This document shows positions 11,490 to 23,022 of a DNA stretch of 64,000 nt, piece by piece. Location: positions 56,270,001 through 56,334,000 of the forward strand of contig NC_070613.1 in assembly GCF_027172205.1 (NCBI RefSeq), read 5' to 3'. The position numbers and the translations under genes are program-made. Origin of the DNA: Podarcis raffonei (lineage: Eukaryota; Chordata; Lepidosauria; Squamata; Lacertidae). Numbering within the stretch: the stretch's first letter is position 1; each line of letters opens with the position of its first letter. A model generated the notes under the pieces. The model did no database searches, was not told the origin of the DNA, and saw only the letters and a program-made list of their open reading frames with translations.

Positions 11490-13753
11490 CTATAAAAACA
11501 AAGTTAAAAATGGATCTTGCATGAGACCACATGTAAATAAGAAGACAGCTTTAAAAAAAAACATTATCTCCCTCCCATATTCATTCTCATTCATAAAGGG
11601 CAACTGAGCAGAACATTAACCTATAATAGTTTTGTATTCCAATTTGGAGCGCCATGTAAGAAATCTAGAAATCACCATGGCACCAATCAAATAACCTTTT
11701 TCTAGTACGGTGTATCATTTCCTGCTTTCTATCTAGCAAATGCCTGAGATACTCTTTATAATGGAATCAAGTTCCTACAGCCCATGATGGTTGAGGGGGG
11801 AAATCAAGAGACAGGAGACAGTCTTTGCTCAGAAATGGCCGGCATGGAGTACAGTGGTACCTCTAGTTCGTTCCAGAGGTCTGTTCTTAACCTGAAACTG
11901 TTTTTAACTAGAGGCACACTTTCACTAATGGGGCCTCTTGCTGCCGCTGGCAGACGATTTCCGTTCTCATCCTGGGGCAGAGTTCTCAACTCGAGGTCAC
12001 TCTTCCAGTTTAGCAGAGTTTGTAACCTGAGGCATTTGTAACTTGATGTACAATTGTAGTCTGAAAATTTCTTCCTTCCACAGTGCGTCCTATAAGGCAC
12101 CTTCAATGGAGGTCTACATGGAAGAGGCTGCCTCCAGGTTTCATAGCAGTACGGAGGGAGAAGTTGGCTGTAGCTACAAACCAAATGGACTACTGTTGCC
12201 ATCTTTTTCTGTTCTCCAGTAGCTCAAGTTCAACAGAGAGTGAAATTGTATCAGGACAAGTGGCTATATTAAGGGGTGGGGAGCCTTTTTGGCTTCACAG
12301 GAGAGATCCTTATCTGTCCTCCTGTCAATCACCGAACATTACAATGGCATCAGGTGATCTGGTGACAAGTCCCATTGTCAGAACTTCAAAGTAATCTGCA
12401 GGCAGCAAGGTGCTGGTAAGATGGAAGGGGATTTTGTTAGCATGAATTTCAATGCAAAACCCTTCTTGATCGTGAAGAGGTTTACATTAAATCCTACCGA
12501 ACTGAGTAGAACGCCCCCCCCATCAGCTGATGAGCCAGGTGTTAAATCCTGCTGTGTTGGCTGTGCACCCCAGTTCCCTGCAGGATGTGATGATAAAGAA
12601 TGAATAAAAAGTTAAGTGTTCATAATTTAAATGGGCACTATATTAGCAGAGGATATTAACAGATATATTTCTCTGGTGGAGGTCTGCTATCAATTTAACA
12701 ACTTGTACAATTAATTTCCATTCCTTTTTTTAAAATACATACCTTATGGTTCCTTTGAGTTGGCCGCATGAGATCATCTTCCTTGCTGCGTCTTTATACC
12801 CCTGATTAAAACCCTCTTGAACTGTCAGAAGTCTTCCAGCTTCTGCTCCCTCCCTATAGCCTTCCTTTGAGCAAAGAGATCAAAATCACATTAACAACTA
12901 GAACGTAAAAAGAAACAGTACAGTACTCATCGGTATCTGCCTGGCTTATTCAAATAAGCCATCATGAAATGAGGTCCATCTGCAATTATAAAAATGTTTG
13001 CTCTAGAGGTGTGGCTTATACATATTAGGTGTGCCAATCATGTAGCTTTAAAAAGTCAACCTCATCATGAAAAAAGTGCTTCTGGAGCAGACAGAGGATA
13101 TTCGGCACAATAACAAAAGTGTGAGATCTTTTTCAGCCCTTCCAGTTGCATGGACTGAACAAATAAACAAAAAAAGTGATCCCTTCTAAATGATTAAGAG
13201 GAAAATTGAATCTTTGATTATATAGCATGACGCAAGGCAGTGCATCATTAACAGTTAAGATATCCTTGTTGATTGCCGTTAGTTTCATCTGAAAAGGACT
13301 TTCTCTGCTTAATTCCAGAAGTATGTTTCTCCCAAACAGAACACTATATCTGACCCGTAATCTTCTGATCAGCAACTCTGCAGTGAAGGCCAGTGAGCCA
13401 AGGCGCTCCCTTTTCCCCAACATGGATTATCTTCTCCCTACAACCAACACATCCTCCCCACACCTTATTTGCCTCTGAGGTGTGTCTGGGGAGGGGGGTG
13501 GACCTGCTAGTGCTATTCTGAAGGCTAATCCATCTTGGGAGCTCAATAGCTAATTTTTATGTCAATGATGTGGTCAATCCCCAACCAAACCATTAGTAAG
13601 AAACACTTTTTAAAGAGTTGCTGTGTATATAATTACTTTGACTCGTTTCTCCATGGTGCTCTTCCATTCTTTCTGAGCTATGTCCATTTCATCTGCATCT
13701 TCATCAAACACATCTCCGCTGTGCTGGCTGACTGCAGCTTGCACCCAGGACAT
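11051..13753 (-). CDS. YAE1: YAE1, maturation factor of ABCE1 (complete)
   Basis: Three exons on the minus strand (13753-13637, 12864-12743, 11489-11051) join into 225 residues, close to human YAE1 (226 aa from memory). The start MSWVQAA matches human. Exon 2 gives KEGYREGAEAGRLLTVQEGF, carrying the GxxxG-type repeats that define the Yae1 N-terminal domain. The exon 2/3 junction reads GTISALSFWC, like human GTLSALLSWC. The C-terminal half keeps LLDTIEDMDL, ECCR and LGLPPDTIEH. YAE1 works with LTO1 as an adaptor that brings the ribosome-recycling ATPase ABCE1 to the cytosolic iron-sulfur assembly machinery. The ATG has A at -3. Splice sites are GT-AG. It runs opposite to RALA, whereas in human I recall both on the same strand. 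Confidence 0.95.
11852..12056. mobile_element. Diverged TA-flanked MITE, CAGTGGTACCTC family
   Basis: CAGTGGTACCTCTAGTTCG begins after TA. The centre has GGGGCCTCTTGCTGCCGC, and the right end is degraded to GATGTACAATTG before TA. It lies in YAE1 intron 2 and is older than sister copies. Confidence 0.6.
12743..12864 (-). CDS. YAE1: YAE1 coding exon 2
   Basis: The acceptor reads GCTCAAAG and the donor AAG|GTATGT. Its 122 bases encode the Gly-rich core (EGYREGAEAG, EGFNQGYKDA, CGQLKGTI). It ends after two bases of a Ser codon that exon 3 completes. Confidence 0.93.
13637..13753 (-). CDS. YAE1: YAE1 coding exon 1
   Basis: The ATG is the complement of 13751-13753. The exon has 39 codons: MSWVQAAVSQHSGDVFDEDA, then an acidic stretch and QKEWKSTMEKRVK. 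The donor AAA|GTAATT sits on a codon boundary. Confidence 0.93.
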
Positions 13754-13984
13754 CTTGTCTGTGCTAATAACCGTGAGGAGGGCTATGGGCAGAAGCAGCT
13801 GAAGTCTAGCAGGGTGGTAAGTTTGAGCAATCAGACTGAAACCTGCAGGGAAATGACAGCTATTGAAACAAATGCTTGCATATAAAATACATCTGATAAT
13901 GTGTGTATGTTGAGAAGTTCAGCACTTGCACTAAATAATGAAGGGAAAGAGACCAGACCAGCTTTTGCTGGTGAATAAGGTCCA

Positions 13985-14094
13985 TGATCAGGAACTTCCT
14001 GCAGCCAACCAGAAGCCGCACTTTGGAAGTCGAACAATTCGGAAGTCGAACATACTTCTGGAACAAATTCTGTTCGACTTCCGAAGTATGACTG
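13985..14094. mobile_element. Partial TA-flanked MITE (GAAGTCGAAC type)
   Basis: Repeated GGAAGTCGAACA motifs lead to an end CCGAAGTATGACTG followed by TA. The other half is missing or unrecognisable. Confidence 0.5.
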
Positions 14095-14837
14095 TATACT
14101 TTTATTAACTCCTCTCTTCAAGGAGCAGAGAGAATGGCAATGGAACTTAAAACCTTCACACTCCTTGCAGGGTCACAACAGACTTTGTGTTGATCAAAAC
14201 CATGACTTACGAGGCAGCTTGTTTGTGAGCTGCACTACTGGCCTGATGAGGGAGGGGAGAAGAAAGTGTTTTCTCAAGAAATGGTCACCAGCAGCCCAAC
14301 TTTGTCACTTTTGAGGTAGCAGATACTCCCAACTGCTGTGTCTTCATACCCCAAGAGAAGCTTTGTAATACATTAAAGACTAACAGAATTTATTATGGCC
14401 GATGCTTTTGCAGAATATGGTCAAGCTTATCAGATGCATGGAAGTCTTAGCTGACATATGGGAAGAGAGGAAATGAATAGGAAACAAGAGGTCCAAAAGT
14501 TCATGGATTTCATGCCCCCCCCCCCCAATATATCCAGCTAAGAAGAACACTTCATTGCGCTGTTGCAGTGGGCTCCATCTGGGAAATTTATAGCAGAGTA
14601 AATCTGTCAGCATTTAACGTACCAAAAGGTGTTCTTGTTTTTTAAACGGGTTTCCAAGGGTTTCCAGAGGTTTAGAGGTGTTTGCTGGCTTTTCCAAATC
14701 TATGCAATTTCACATAACCCCTGAGTAAATGGGTAGTTTCCTGTAGTACATATAACAAAACTTTTTTTTTTTAAAGGATTGAGAGACTAGTGCAGAACAA
14801 ATAAAGGTTCTTCAATATTCTCTCACTCTCTCTATAA

Positions 14838-14925
14838 TGATAATTTTTTTATTTATACCCCTCCCATCTGGCTGGGCTTCCCCAGCTACTCTGGGCGACT
14901 TATATAAAATAAGTGTACAGTGGAG
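14838..14925 (-). repeat. L2-type LINE tail fragment
   Basis: TTTATACCCCTCCCATCTGG and then CTGGGCTTCCCCAGCTACTC is the inverse of the L2-like 3' tail seen at several other places in the window. Confidence 0.55.
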
Positions 14926-15465
14926 ATATAGAGAAAGTCAGTATGGAAGTTAATTTGCAGGTGTAGCAAAAGTCAGTGTGAATGTTAATTATCCACTGCA
15001 TGATTCATTCTGTTGTTCCCAATAGGGGTTTGGTTTTTTTGCCAGTAGTTAATCTGACTTCCTCTTGGAGCAACTGTCCAATTTACTGTTACAGGTGAAA
15101 GGGACTCTTTTCTGTTTAGCTAAGTGTAGCAGAGTGGAAAAATAGTATTTTCTTCAGTATGCTCCGGTTGCTCCAGTTTATTAAGACATTTCCCCACCAC
15201 CAGCAGGAATTTCAGGAGCAATTTCCTGGCAATTTAAGAATAGCCTACCCAAAAGATTAGTGTTTCCTAGCAACAAGTTAGGAGCATCTGGATTGATATC
15301 GATTTTTTGTTACTATTACATCATTTTGATGTTTTTATTCTCAAGACCCTGTGCTGGGATATTTAAAGGACAGAACACAATGATTATCAGCAGCTAAAAA
15401 ATCTATAGCTTTATAGCACTTACTGTCCTTGAACTGCAGTCTGGTCTTATGCGTGTTTACTGAAA

Positions 15466-15534
15466 GCTTGCTTACTTGGAAGACTGACTAAACGTGTTGG
15501 GTCAGTCTTTCATCGGTCTTCCAGGTAAGCAAGC
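15466..15534. repeat. Near-perfect inverted repeat (hairpin)
   Basis: The arms GCTTGCTTACTTGGAAGAC (15466-15484) and GTCTTCCAGGTAAGCAAGC (15516-15534) differ at one place. The 31-bp spacer holds a nested AGACTGAC/GTCAGTCT pair that overlaps the left arm. No target duplication was seen. Confidence 0.6.
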
Positions 15535-16009
15535 AAGCTAATGTGACAATCACAGAGGACAAGCCTGGGTCAAGGTTAGTTACTGTCTGAGACAAGGCAA
15601 GGATATTCCCGGGCAAATTAAGAATATGCTCAAGAATACCTTGCAATTCACCAGAGTATTTCAGGCATACATTTGGTTTGGGGGGAGCTGATCATCTAAA
15701 AGTAGTAGAAGAACCTGGATTTGTACATACTGTGGTGTTTGCCACTCTTTAAGTGGGCCACCCTTTAGGGGAACCACAGGTAACTTCTATTCAACAATTA
15801 AAGACATGTTCAACTTCTTGTTTCTAGGTATAATAAATTTTTTATTAAGTTCTCTTTCCAAGTGACTTGGGGAAACTTTTGCAGCTTAAAATTTGTACAT
15901 GACATTATTCATGGTGACTATACAATTATAAAACTCCTTTCTTAGGGAAACCTATTGACCTCAGTCCTTCTAGTCTTTCAAAAGGACTGTTAAGATGTTA
16001 GGAAACTAC

Positions 16010-16182
16010 CCTTTTTCCAAGTCAAACCCATTGGTCCATCTAGCTCAGTACTGTCAATTATTGCAGCAGCTCTCCAGGGCAACAGACAAGCCCCACCCCA
16101 CCCACCAACAATCAGTCCTGGATATGCTGGGGACTCAACTGAGGAGCTTCCGCACGCCAAGCTTATTTTATCTGACACTATC
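16010..16182 (-). mobile_element. tRNA-SINE-related fragment
   Basis: CCATTGGTCCATCTAGCTCA, then GCAGCAGCTCTCCAGGGCAA, is the distal part of the same SINE family seen near 19884 and 52420. The limits are approximate. Confidence 0.45.
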
Positions 16183-16894
16183 CTAATTCATATTTTGCTT
16201 CTGCCATCTGACTTGGTGGAATTAATGTCAAAATGGGGTGCTCCTAAGCAGCGCCATTCTTCTTCCAGCAAGGAGCACAAGAACCTTCTACTTCCTGCTA
16301 CCAAGAAGCTATAACAATGGTAAGGAGTGTCCGTACAACACAACAGGCTTGTAAAAAAACAAGACTTACAACACCCCCACAACTTTGCAGGATTTGAAGC
16401 GGTTCCTTATTTGCAAGCCACGCAGCCTAAAATCTGAAGCTCCAGAAACCGTGCCTCTAGAAAAAGCTCTCCTTCATATAACCCACAATGTCTATACAAG
16501 GTGTACATAATTTAAAACTAATTTCAGCTCTGGTTATTCTGGTGGTTCAAGTGAATGGAGAAATAGTTCACAGAGAAACCTTTGTTTTCCAGGAGTTGCC
16601 CTCACTTTTTCCATTTCCCTCATCAATATAGAGTGACAGCTCTATATAACAACTCACATCTGAACACAAAATGTATAAATTATGCACCTGTCATTTTCTG
16701 TGGGTGGAGAGGCATTTCCACTGAATGGTGTTGCTAAACTGCAGTCAATTCCTAGTATTATGATTCACTCTTTATTTTATAAGACTAGTGTTCAAATGTG
16801 TGTGCATATAAAATGCAACACTGTTCCAGTAATACTAAGACTCCAAATCTGTTTTGGGGGAAGAGAAGCCTGTAGCAGACAGAACTCTACCTTC

Positions 16895-17329
16895 TTTTTT
16901 TTTTTTTTAATTATATTTTATTAGTTTTTCCGTACAATCATTTCACATTAACAAATTACAATACATTTCCAGTTTTTTGACTTCCTTCAGCTTCTCTGAG
17001 AATCATTCGAATTCTTATTTTTTGATACACATTTCCCAATTTCTATATTACCTTTATGCCTACCCCCATCTTATATTCTGCTTTTTTGCAATATTTCTTA
17101 ATCTATTACAGAGCTTCTTTAAGTGCCACTAACGTTATTTCATTATCACTTATACATTCCCAATAATCTGCTAATTTTTTCCAGTCCTCGATGAAACTTT
17201 GATCTCGCTGATATCTGATCTTCCCTGTCAGTTTATCAAGTTCTGCATAGTCCATCAGCTTTGTTCTCCATTCCTCCAACGTTGGTATTTGTTCTTGTTT
17301 CCAATTCTGGGCCAGTAATATTCTTGCCG
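16895..17329 (-). mobile_element. L1 3' fragment, 5'-truncated
   Basis: A poly-T start (the inverse of the A tail) and, on the minus strand, ORF2 C-terminal code with ARILLAQNWKQEQIPTLEEW. The 14-bp duplication AGAACTCTACCTTC lies at 16881-16894 and 17330-17343. Confidence 0.85.
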
Positions 17330-18021
17330 AGAACTCTACCTTCATCTTTACCAGTGCAATGCGTCTGGTTCCATAGTGCAACAGTTTGCGGTGCGACAAA
17401 TCACTTTGTACCTGTGGAAGGAGCTAGTCTCAATCCTTTCCTTGACTTGTAAGTGTCATGATCCCAAAAGCTAGACTTTTTCATCATCCTGTACTTTAGC
17501 TGTTGGCCTTATGATTGTTGTTTTCTGTTCCTATTTAGAGTTTTGATTTGCTTGGTCTGTCGTGCGAAGAGTGGCTGTTTGCTTCATGGTTGTAGTGTTG
17601 TTGACACCTGTACATATGACTCAAACTAGCATGAGCTTTTTGAAGAACCAAAGGAAAGCACACTCTCTTACTCATCACAGCCTTAGGCAGCCACCTCTTC
17701 TGCCTCCCAGGAAGATCACAGCAAGGTGAATGTGGCCACATCCATCTGCCAGAGCACATGCAGGGAACTTGCTTCTGTACCCTCTATACATAAAAGAACC
17801 CACTGCTTCAACTGCCATTACCTGGCATTGTAGAGCTGAAAGGAGGCAATCTATGGGCTCTGCCAGCAGCTAGGTAGCCAAGAATCACTGGATGCCTACA
17901 CTCATTTCCTCTCAAGAAGAAAATCTTAGCAATGTCGTATCCATCAGTCAGCAAAGGAATAGTTTCTGAAATGCTAGTTTTCCTCTTACTTCCCCAGTCC
18001 TTTTTCCTTTTGTATAGTTAC

Positions 18022-18272
18022 CATGGATAGGCAAACTAAGGCCCAGGGGCCAGATCCAGCCCAATTGTCTTCTCAATCCAGCCCACAGACAGTCCAGGAA
18101 TTAGCATGTTTTTACATGAATAGAATGTGTCCTTTTATTTAAAATGCATCTCTGGGTTATTTGTGGGGCATAGGAATTTGTTCACCCCCCCCAAAAAAAA
18201 TTCAGTCCGGTCCCCCACAAGGTTGGAGGGACAGTGGACCGGCCCCCTGCTGAAAAAGTTTGCTGACCCCTG
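18022..18272. mobile_element. hAT-type MITE (CAGGGGTCAGCAAACT family)
   Basis: The left end CATGGATAGGCAAACTAAGG and the right end AAGTTTGCTGACCCCTG are imperfect inverses. The body has GGTTATTTGTGGGGCATAGG and a C-run/A-run. Sister copies lie at 27711, 48835 and 59400. Confidence 0.7.
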
Positions 18273-18300
18273 TGTTAGACTATGAACCTTCATGTGGGTA

Positions 18301-18525
18301 CAGTGGTACCTCGGGTTAAGTACTTAATTCGTTCCGGAGATCCGTTCTTAACCTGAAACTATTCTTAACCTGAAGCACCACTTTAGATAATGGGGCCTCC
18401 TGCTGCTGCCGCACCGCCAGAGCACGATTTCTGTTTGCATCCTGAAGCAAAGTTCTTACCCGAGGTACTATTTCTGGGTTAGCGGAGTCGGTAACCTGAA
18501 GCGTATGTAACCCGAGGTACCACTG
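18301..18525. mobile_element. TA-flanked MITE, CAGTGGTACCTCGGG family
   Basis: CAGTGGTACCTCGGGTTAAG and, at the other end, the inverse CCCGAGGTACCACTG, with TA on both sides and GGGGCCTCCTGCTGCTGCCG in the middle. It is one of the better-kept copies. Confidence 0.8.
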
Positions 18526-18784
18526 TACTGTCTGCTATAAGTGTTAAATAATAAGTACATGCATCATGTGCACGATGGGCAAATGGTGAACTGTGGGTGG
18601 TAGGTAGAGATTGTCCCTTTTGAGTGTTGTTTAGAATTATAGCTAACTTGGTCTCTCATTTATCTACCTCCGAGATGTGTTATCTTCCATGGTGCAACTG
18701 CACTAGTGCAGGCATGTCAACAGCATCCCTTTCACCAGTATATGTGGCAGGCCTTCACTGGTATATCATTTAAAATGCAGTATA

Positions 18785-18995
18785 CAGTCATACCTCGGGT
18801 TGAAGTTGCTTCAGGTTGAGCGCTTTCGTGTTACTTCTGGGTTTCACCGCTCGCGTATGCGCAGATTGTCAAAATGATGTCATGTGCATGCACGGAAGCA
18901 GCGAATCACAACCCGCGCAGACACGGGTTGCATTCGCTTCAGGATGTGAACGGGGATTCCGGAACGGATCCCGTTGGCATCCTGAGGTACCACTG
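18785..18995. mobile_element. TA-flanked MITE, CAGTCATACCTCGGG variant
   Basis: CAGTCATACCTCGGGTTGAA to CTGAGGTACCACTG, with TA flanks. The interior has GCGTATGCGCAGATTG and CCCGCGCAGACACGGG, as in the copies at 4770 and 43849. Confidence 0.75.
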
Positions 18996-19684
18996 TACTG
19001 CTAACACAGGATGGAAAGTGTAAGCCGTCAGACTGTTGCTCCTACAAATAGTATCAGCATCAGAGTCAAGAAAAGGAAGAATTAAAAACACTGCCTATAA
19101 AAGACCACTTGGCAATACTGTAGATAATTGACACATGGGCACTACCTTAGCCACAAGATTAGTATGTCTCTTTCCATTCCAGAGACCTCCTGCTTCAAAG
19201 GGTCCAATTAATGCCTTCTCTTTTAAGCTGGATACCCCAGCAGTCTTTGACTCAGTGGTGGCTGGGGATGCTCTTTCTCTGGGCCACCTTCTCATGGTCT
19301 GTGGCCTTCCCCACCATGGCTCTCATTGCCCTCCCTGTATCGCTGGCACTGGGAGAAGGGAGCCAGCTGCAGCCCCAACATGGATCCCTCTTGCTTGCTT
19401 GCTTTCCCTCAGAGTCAGTCCCCCAACACGGACCCGAGACACGTCTGGCCTCTCACCCATCAGCAGAACCTGTCCCACATTTATTGGCTCCAGGCATTGA
19501 ACAGAATTGTTTGCAGCTAGCATTTCTCATGCCCGAGGCTTGAAGACCACAGAGTGGCAGAGACAGAAAGAGAGCGAGATGCTACTCTGCATAGGAACCA
19601 AAGCCAGTGCTGGATGCACTAGCAGGTCTATATGGGAACTTATACTGGAGCCAGGCCCCTGGTCTTACTCAGTACAGTATTGCC

Positions 19685-19880
19685 CAGCCTTTCTCAACCT
19701 TGAGTCCCCAGGTGTTGCCGGACTACAACTCCCATCATCCCTAGCCAGCACAGCCAGCGCCCCGGGGATGATGGGAGGTGTAGTTCAAGAACACCTGGGA
19801 GCCCCCGTGGCAGGAGAGACGCTCCCCGCTTGAAGCCTTGGAGAGCTGCCGCCGCCGCTGCCCAAGGTTGAGAAAGGCTG
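19685..19880. mobile_element. Fold-back hAT-like MITE with an inserted segment
   Basis: The terminal inverted repeats CAGCCTTTCTCAACCTTG and CAAGGTTGAGAAAGGCTG match over 18 bases. The inner arms hold GACTACAACTCCCATCATCC. About 60 bp at 19801-19860 interrupts the right arm and is an inverted copy of SINE sequence just outside. Confidence 0.65.
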
Positions 19881-19883
19881 CTC

Positions 19884-20005
19884 TACACTGACCGGCAGCA
19901 GCAGCTGCTCTCCATGGCCTCAGGCGGGGAGTGTCTCTCCTGCCACGGGGGGAGCGAAGCGGGGGCCTTCTGCACGCAAGGCAGGTGCGCTGCCACTGGA
20001 CGGCG
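19884..20005 (-). mobile_element. tRNA-derived SINE fragment at edge of RALA CpG island
   Basis: CTACACTGACCGGCAGCAGC, then GGCCTTCTGCACGCAAGGCA and GGTGCGCTGCCACTGG, is the inverse of a tRNA-like SINE head. It is GC-richer than other copies. Confidence 0.5.
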
Positions 20006-21230
20006 GCCTTTAGCCTAGCCGGGGGGGGGGGACACCCACTTCTCCCACCCCACGTCTTCCCGACTCCTTTAATGGCGGACTGACGGTCGGGAACCTGCCT
20101 TTCCAGTCACTGGCTCAACCTGGTGCCGGAGTCGGAGAGAGCGAGCGAGCGAGCGCGGCAGCCGTCTTTCCTCCGGCCCCGTCGGAAGGCCTCCCTGGGG
20201 GCGGGGGCTTCGAGGCCGAGGCCGCCGCCTCCTCCCGCTCCACCCCGACGCCTCGTTCATTAAAACCCGGACGATCCCCCTCCTCCTCCTCCCCCGGCGG
20301 CTGCGGGCGGAGCCTTCGCCTGAGGCGGGAAGGCGGCTTGGCGCGCGGGGCCCCCCTTACCTCTCTCCCTCCCTCAGGACGGGCCTACGGAGCCCAGCGG
20401 CGCCTGAGGAGAAGCCGACACCCGCCCCGCCACGGAGAACCGCGTCTCCCGCCCCCAGAAGGCGGCGTTGGGTTGTTTTAGGCCCCGCCTCGGCTGCGTC
20501 GGGAGGAGGAGCGGGAGGAGCTGGCTTCGACCAGGGCGCGCCCGCCTGCCAGCCAGCCAGCCAGAGACTGAGGTGCCGCCCGCCGCCGGCCCGGGAGCTG
20601 CAGGCAGGCAGGCAGGCGCAGGCCGCGTCGAGCTGCGTCCCCGTCCTCCTCCTCCTCCTCTTCCCCGCGCGCCGCTCCTGGCCCTTCCTCAGCAGGTGAG
20701 ACGGGCCCGGCCTGCCCTCCCTCCCTTCCCGGTCGCGCCTCGAGTTGGCCCGAGCCCGGCGGCGGCGGCGGGGTGGGACCCGGGCGAGGCTGCAGGCGGG
20801 GTGGCCGCCCTGCGCCCGGGGGAAATAATAATGGTGGCGGGGCGGCCTAGTGGTCGAGGGCGTGCAGGCGGCTGTCCTTCTCTCCGCCTCGGAGGCCGAA
20901 GGGCTTTTCTCTGCCCGCCTCCGCGGGGGCTCCCTCTCGCCCCGCCGGCGTCTCTGCGGGGTTGTTGTTGTGTGTTGGGGGGCTGCTGTCTTTTGGGGGG
21001 TCCCGGGAAGCGTCTCGCCTTTCGGCCATGATCTCTCCGCAGTGCTGAAGTGGCTGGGGCGGAGGGTCTTCCTGGGAGGCCGGTCTCCCGTTTGGGGCCG
21101 GGGGCTCTCCTAAGAACAAAGAGAGCGGACTCTGCCGGATCGGGCTTGGGGCCCCGCCGAGGTCAGGCTCCTGTTTCCCGCAGTTGCCAGCCAGGTGCTT
21201 CCAGGAATCTCGCGGCCGACCTGCGTGTGA
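19900..21230. promoter_or_regulatory. RALA: CpG island, RALA promoter region
   Basis: A stretch very rich in C+G with frequent CpG, contrasting with AT-rich flanks. It includes GC-box-like CCCGCCCC near 20420 and ends near a (CA)n run at 21244. It surrounds the proposed untranslated RALA exon 1. Confidence 0.8.
20400..20695 (+). other. RALA: RALA non-coding exon 1 (5' UTR), start approximate
   Basis: The strong donor CAGCAG|GTGAG follows 20695 inside the CpG island, and the next acceptor upstream of the RALA ATG is at 30493. RALA in other vertebrates has an untranslated first exon in a CpG island. The 5' end is a guess; only the donor is visible. There is no ATG in the last 200 bases of the exon. 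Confidence 0.55.
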
Positions 21231-21243
21231 AAGTGTACACGCA

Positions 21244-21271
<28 letters not shown>
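21244..21271. repeat. (CA)n microsatellite
   Basis: About 13 CA units close to the downstream edge of the RALA CpG island, in intron 1. Confidence 0.9.
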
Positions 21272-21275
<4 letters not shown>

Positions 21276-22805
21276 GCTGTCTGTCATGTGTACCAGGTAG
21301 TGCTTGGTGCACTAGCTCTGAATACACAACTTCCGTTAACCTGCGGTGCCTAAAGAACTGTTACTGGATCCCTCCATCCCCCACGAATTAGCGTAATCTC
21401 TTTCACAAAGCCATCTAAGCCACTTGACTGCTTAATGTTCTGAGGCTAAATTCCTTCAATATAAAGTCAGGTTCCGGGTCCCTTCTTGAGATGGAAGACA
21501 TAATTTGTCCAGAGCATGCGGGGGGGGGGGGAGTTGCTCCCCTTCCACCCATTACCCCCCTTCTATGCTGCATTGTTGTTGACAAGATCCAGGCTACTGC
21601 TGTACTGCTTGCTGAAATACTCGGGTATTGAGGACAGGATTAGAAGCAGGAGCTTAGATGGCCTCCTCTGTGAATAAATGTTCCACTCCTGAGTCTGTAG
21701 GGAAGCGGAGCTTCTTGAAGAGTGCTGGGTGTGTCCTTAGGCTTCGTTAGGCTGCTGCACTCAAGCCAAAGTCATCATGAGAAAGGCATTTTCAAATGTA
21801 AGCGTTCTCAAAGTTTACAGGGATACTTAAGGATTTCATATACTTACTGTACTTGCTGACCTTAGACATGTAATTTGGAAATCTGTTCATTTATACAAAG
21901 TGAGCCATCCTAAGCGCAGGAAACCTACTCTGTAGATTCTGGAATTTGTACTGCTAAGTATGCGAATTTATCATAAGAAGTTATATGGGTGAATATCCTG
22001 CATACCTTAATACAGTTGAATTGCCTTGAATGCAGCTTTACTGCTCTTTCCCATTGCTGAAAGGACCTTGGGATACAAGACTTGCTGAGCATAAATTAGC
22101 TGTATGTAAGACATTCTGAGTACAGAGCTTAGGAGAGTGCTTAATTACTGATGTAATTTCAGTGTGACTCCATTGTTTGCGTTCATCCTTTACTAATTTT
22201 TTTTTGTTATACTTGAGACGCTGAGATATCATTTAGTTTGAATACTAAGTTTTCTAAGTGCCTACATTCCCCCTTCCTTAACTGGGTCAAGGGAAAAAAA
22301 TATTGATTCCTTCTATATCTAAATTCTCAAATGCTGTGAAAACATTTGCATAACTCCATTTCAAGCTAGTGAATTTTGTCTGTAGCTAAGTGTGTTTGCA
22401 AATTCTAAATTACATATGCCTTGTAGAGTGTTGGATTAGTAAAACACTTGTAGCAGCAGATGCTTGGGTAGTGAAAACAGCAACCACAACCAACACCAGA
22501 CCACTGGTACTTGCTTTCAAAACGTTCAAGAACTTTTAACAGTAGAGTGTGCCCAGTTTTAGAAACTCAGATATATAAGCTAATCGCCAAATGGCACCTT
22601 AAACCTAGGTTACGGTTGCCACAACAGAATGTCTAGGTACCTTTTTTATGAGTTTACAACTCATTAAAACATAAAAGAAAACAATCCAAAACAAAGTCAG
22701 GCTTCAAGGGAAATATTTCAGATCCTTCTCCAACTGACATTTTGCTTTCCCCATATTTATTTACCCATTTATTTTATATAGCTGCCCCATAGCAGAAGTA
22801 CTCTC

Positions 22806-23022
22806 GGAAGCCAGTGTGGTGTAATGATTTAGAGTGCTAGACTAGGACCTGGGAGATCAATGTTCAAATCCCCCCTCAGTCATGAAGCTCGCTGGGTGAC
22901 CTTGGGCCAGGCACAGCCTCTTAACCTACCTCACAGGATTGTTGTAGGGAGTAACTGGGGGAGGGGGTGAACCATGGAATCCTTTGAGGAAAGGGGTGGG
23001 GATATAAATACAATAAATAAGT
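22806..23022 (+). mobile_element. Squamate tRNA-derived SINE
   Basis: GCCAGTGTGGTGTAATGATT carries an A-box-like head and GTTCAAATCCCC a B box. The body includes GGGTGACCTTGGGCCAG and the tail GGATATAAATACAATAAATA. It is nearly full length. Confidence 0.75.

Larger units (their letters stand above)
13754..20399. other. Space between divergent YAE1 and RALA
   Basis: It holds the repeats listed separately: MITEs, an L1, hAT-like elements, SINE pieces and a 19-bp hairpin. The YAE1 promoter must be near its left end but is not in a CpG island. Outside the repeats I see no coding signal. Confidence 0.6.

Noticed and set aside
13133-13423. 96-aa open frame on the minus strand in YAE1 intron 1
   Set aside because: It shows no similarity I can recognise, no flanking splice sites that fit YAE1, and YAE1 exons 1 and 2 join perfectly without it.
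17106-17399. 97-aa minus-strand open frame as a gene
   Set aside because: Most of it is the end of an L1 ORF2 with a clear target duplication; the first residues come from flanking DNA.
19135-19543. Overlapping open frames upstream of RALA
   Set aside because: No homology, no splice support and no agreement in reading frame; they look like chance in GC-moderate DNA.
20468-21031. 187-aa open frame in the RALA CpG island
   Set aside because: It crosses the strong donor after 20695, its product is Arg/Pro/Ala low complexity, and RALA exon 1 is untranslated in other vertebrates.
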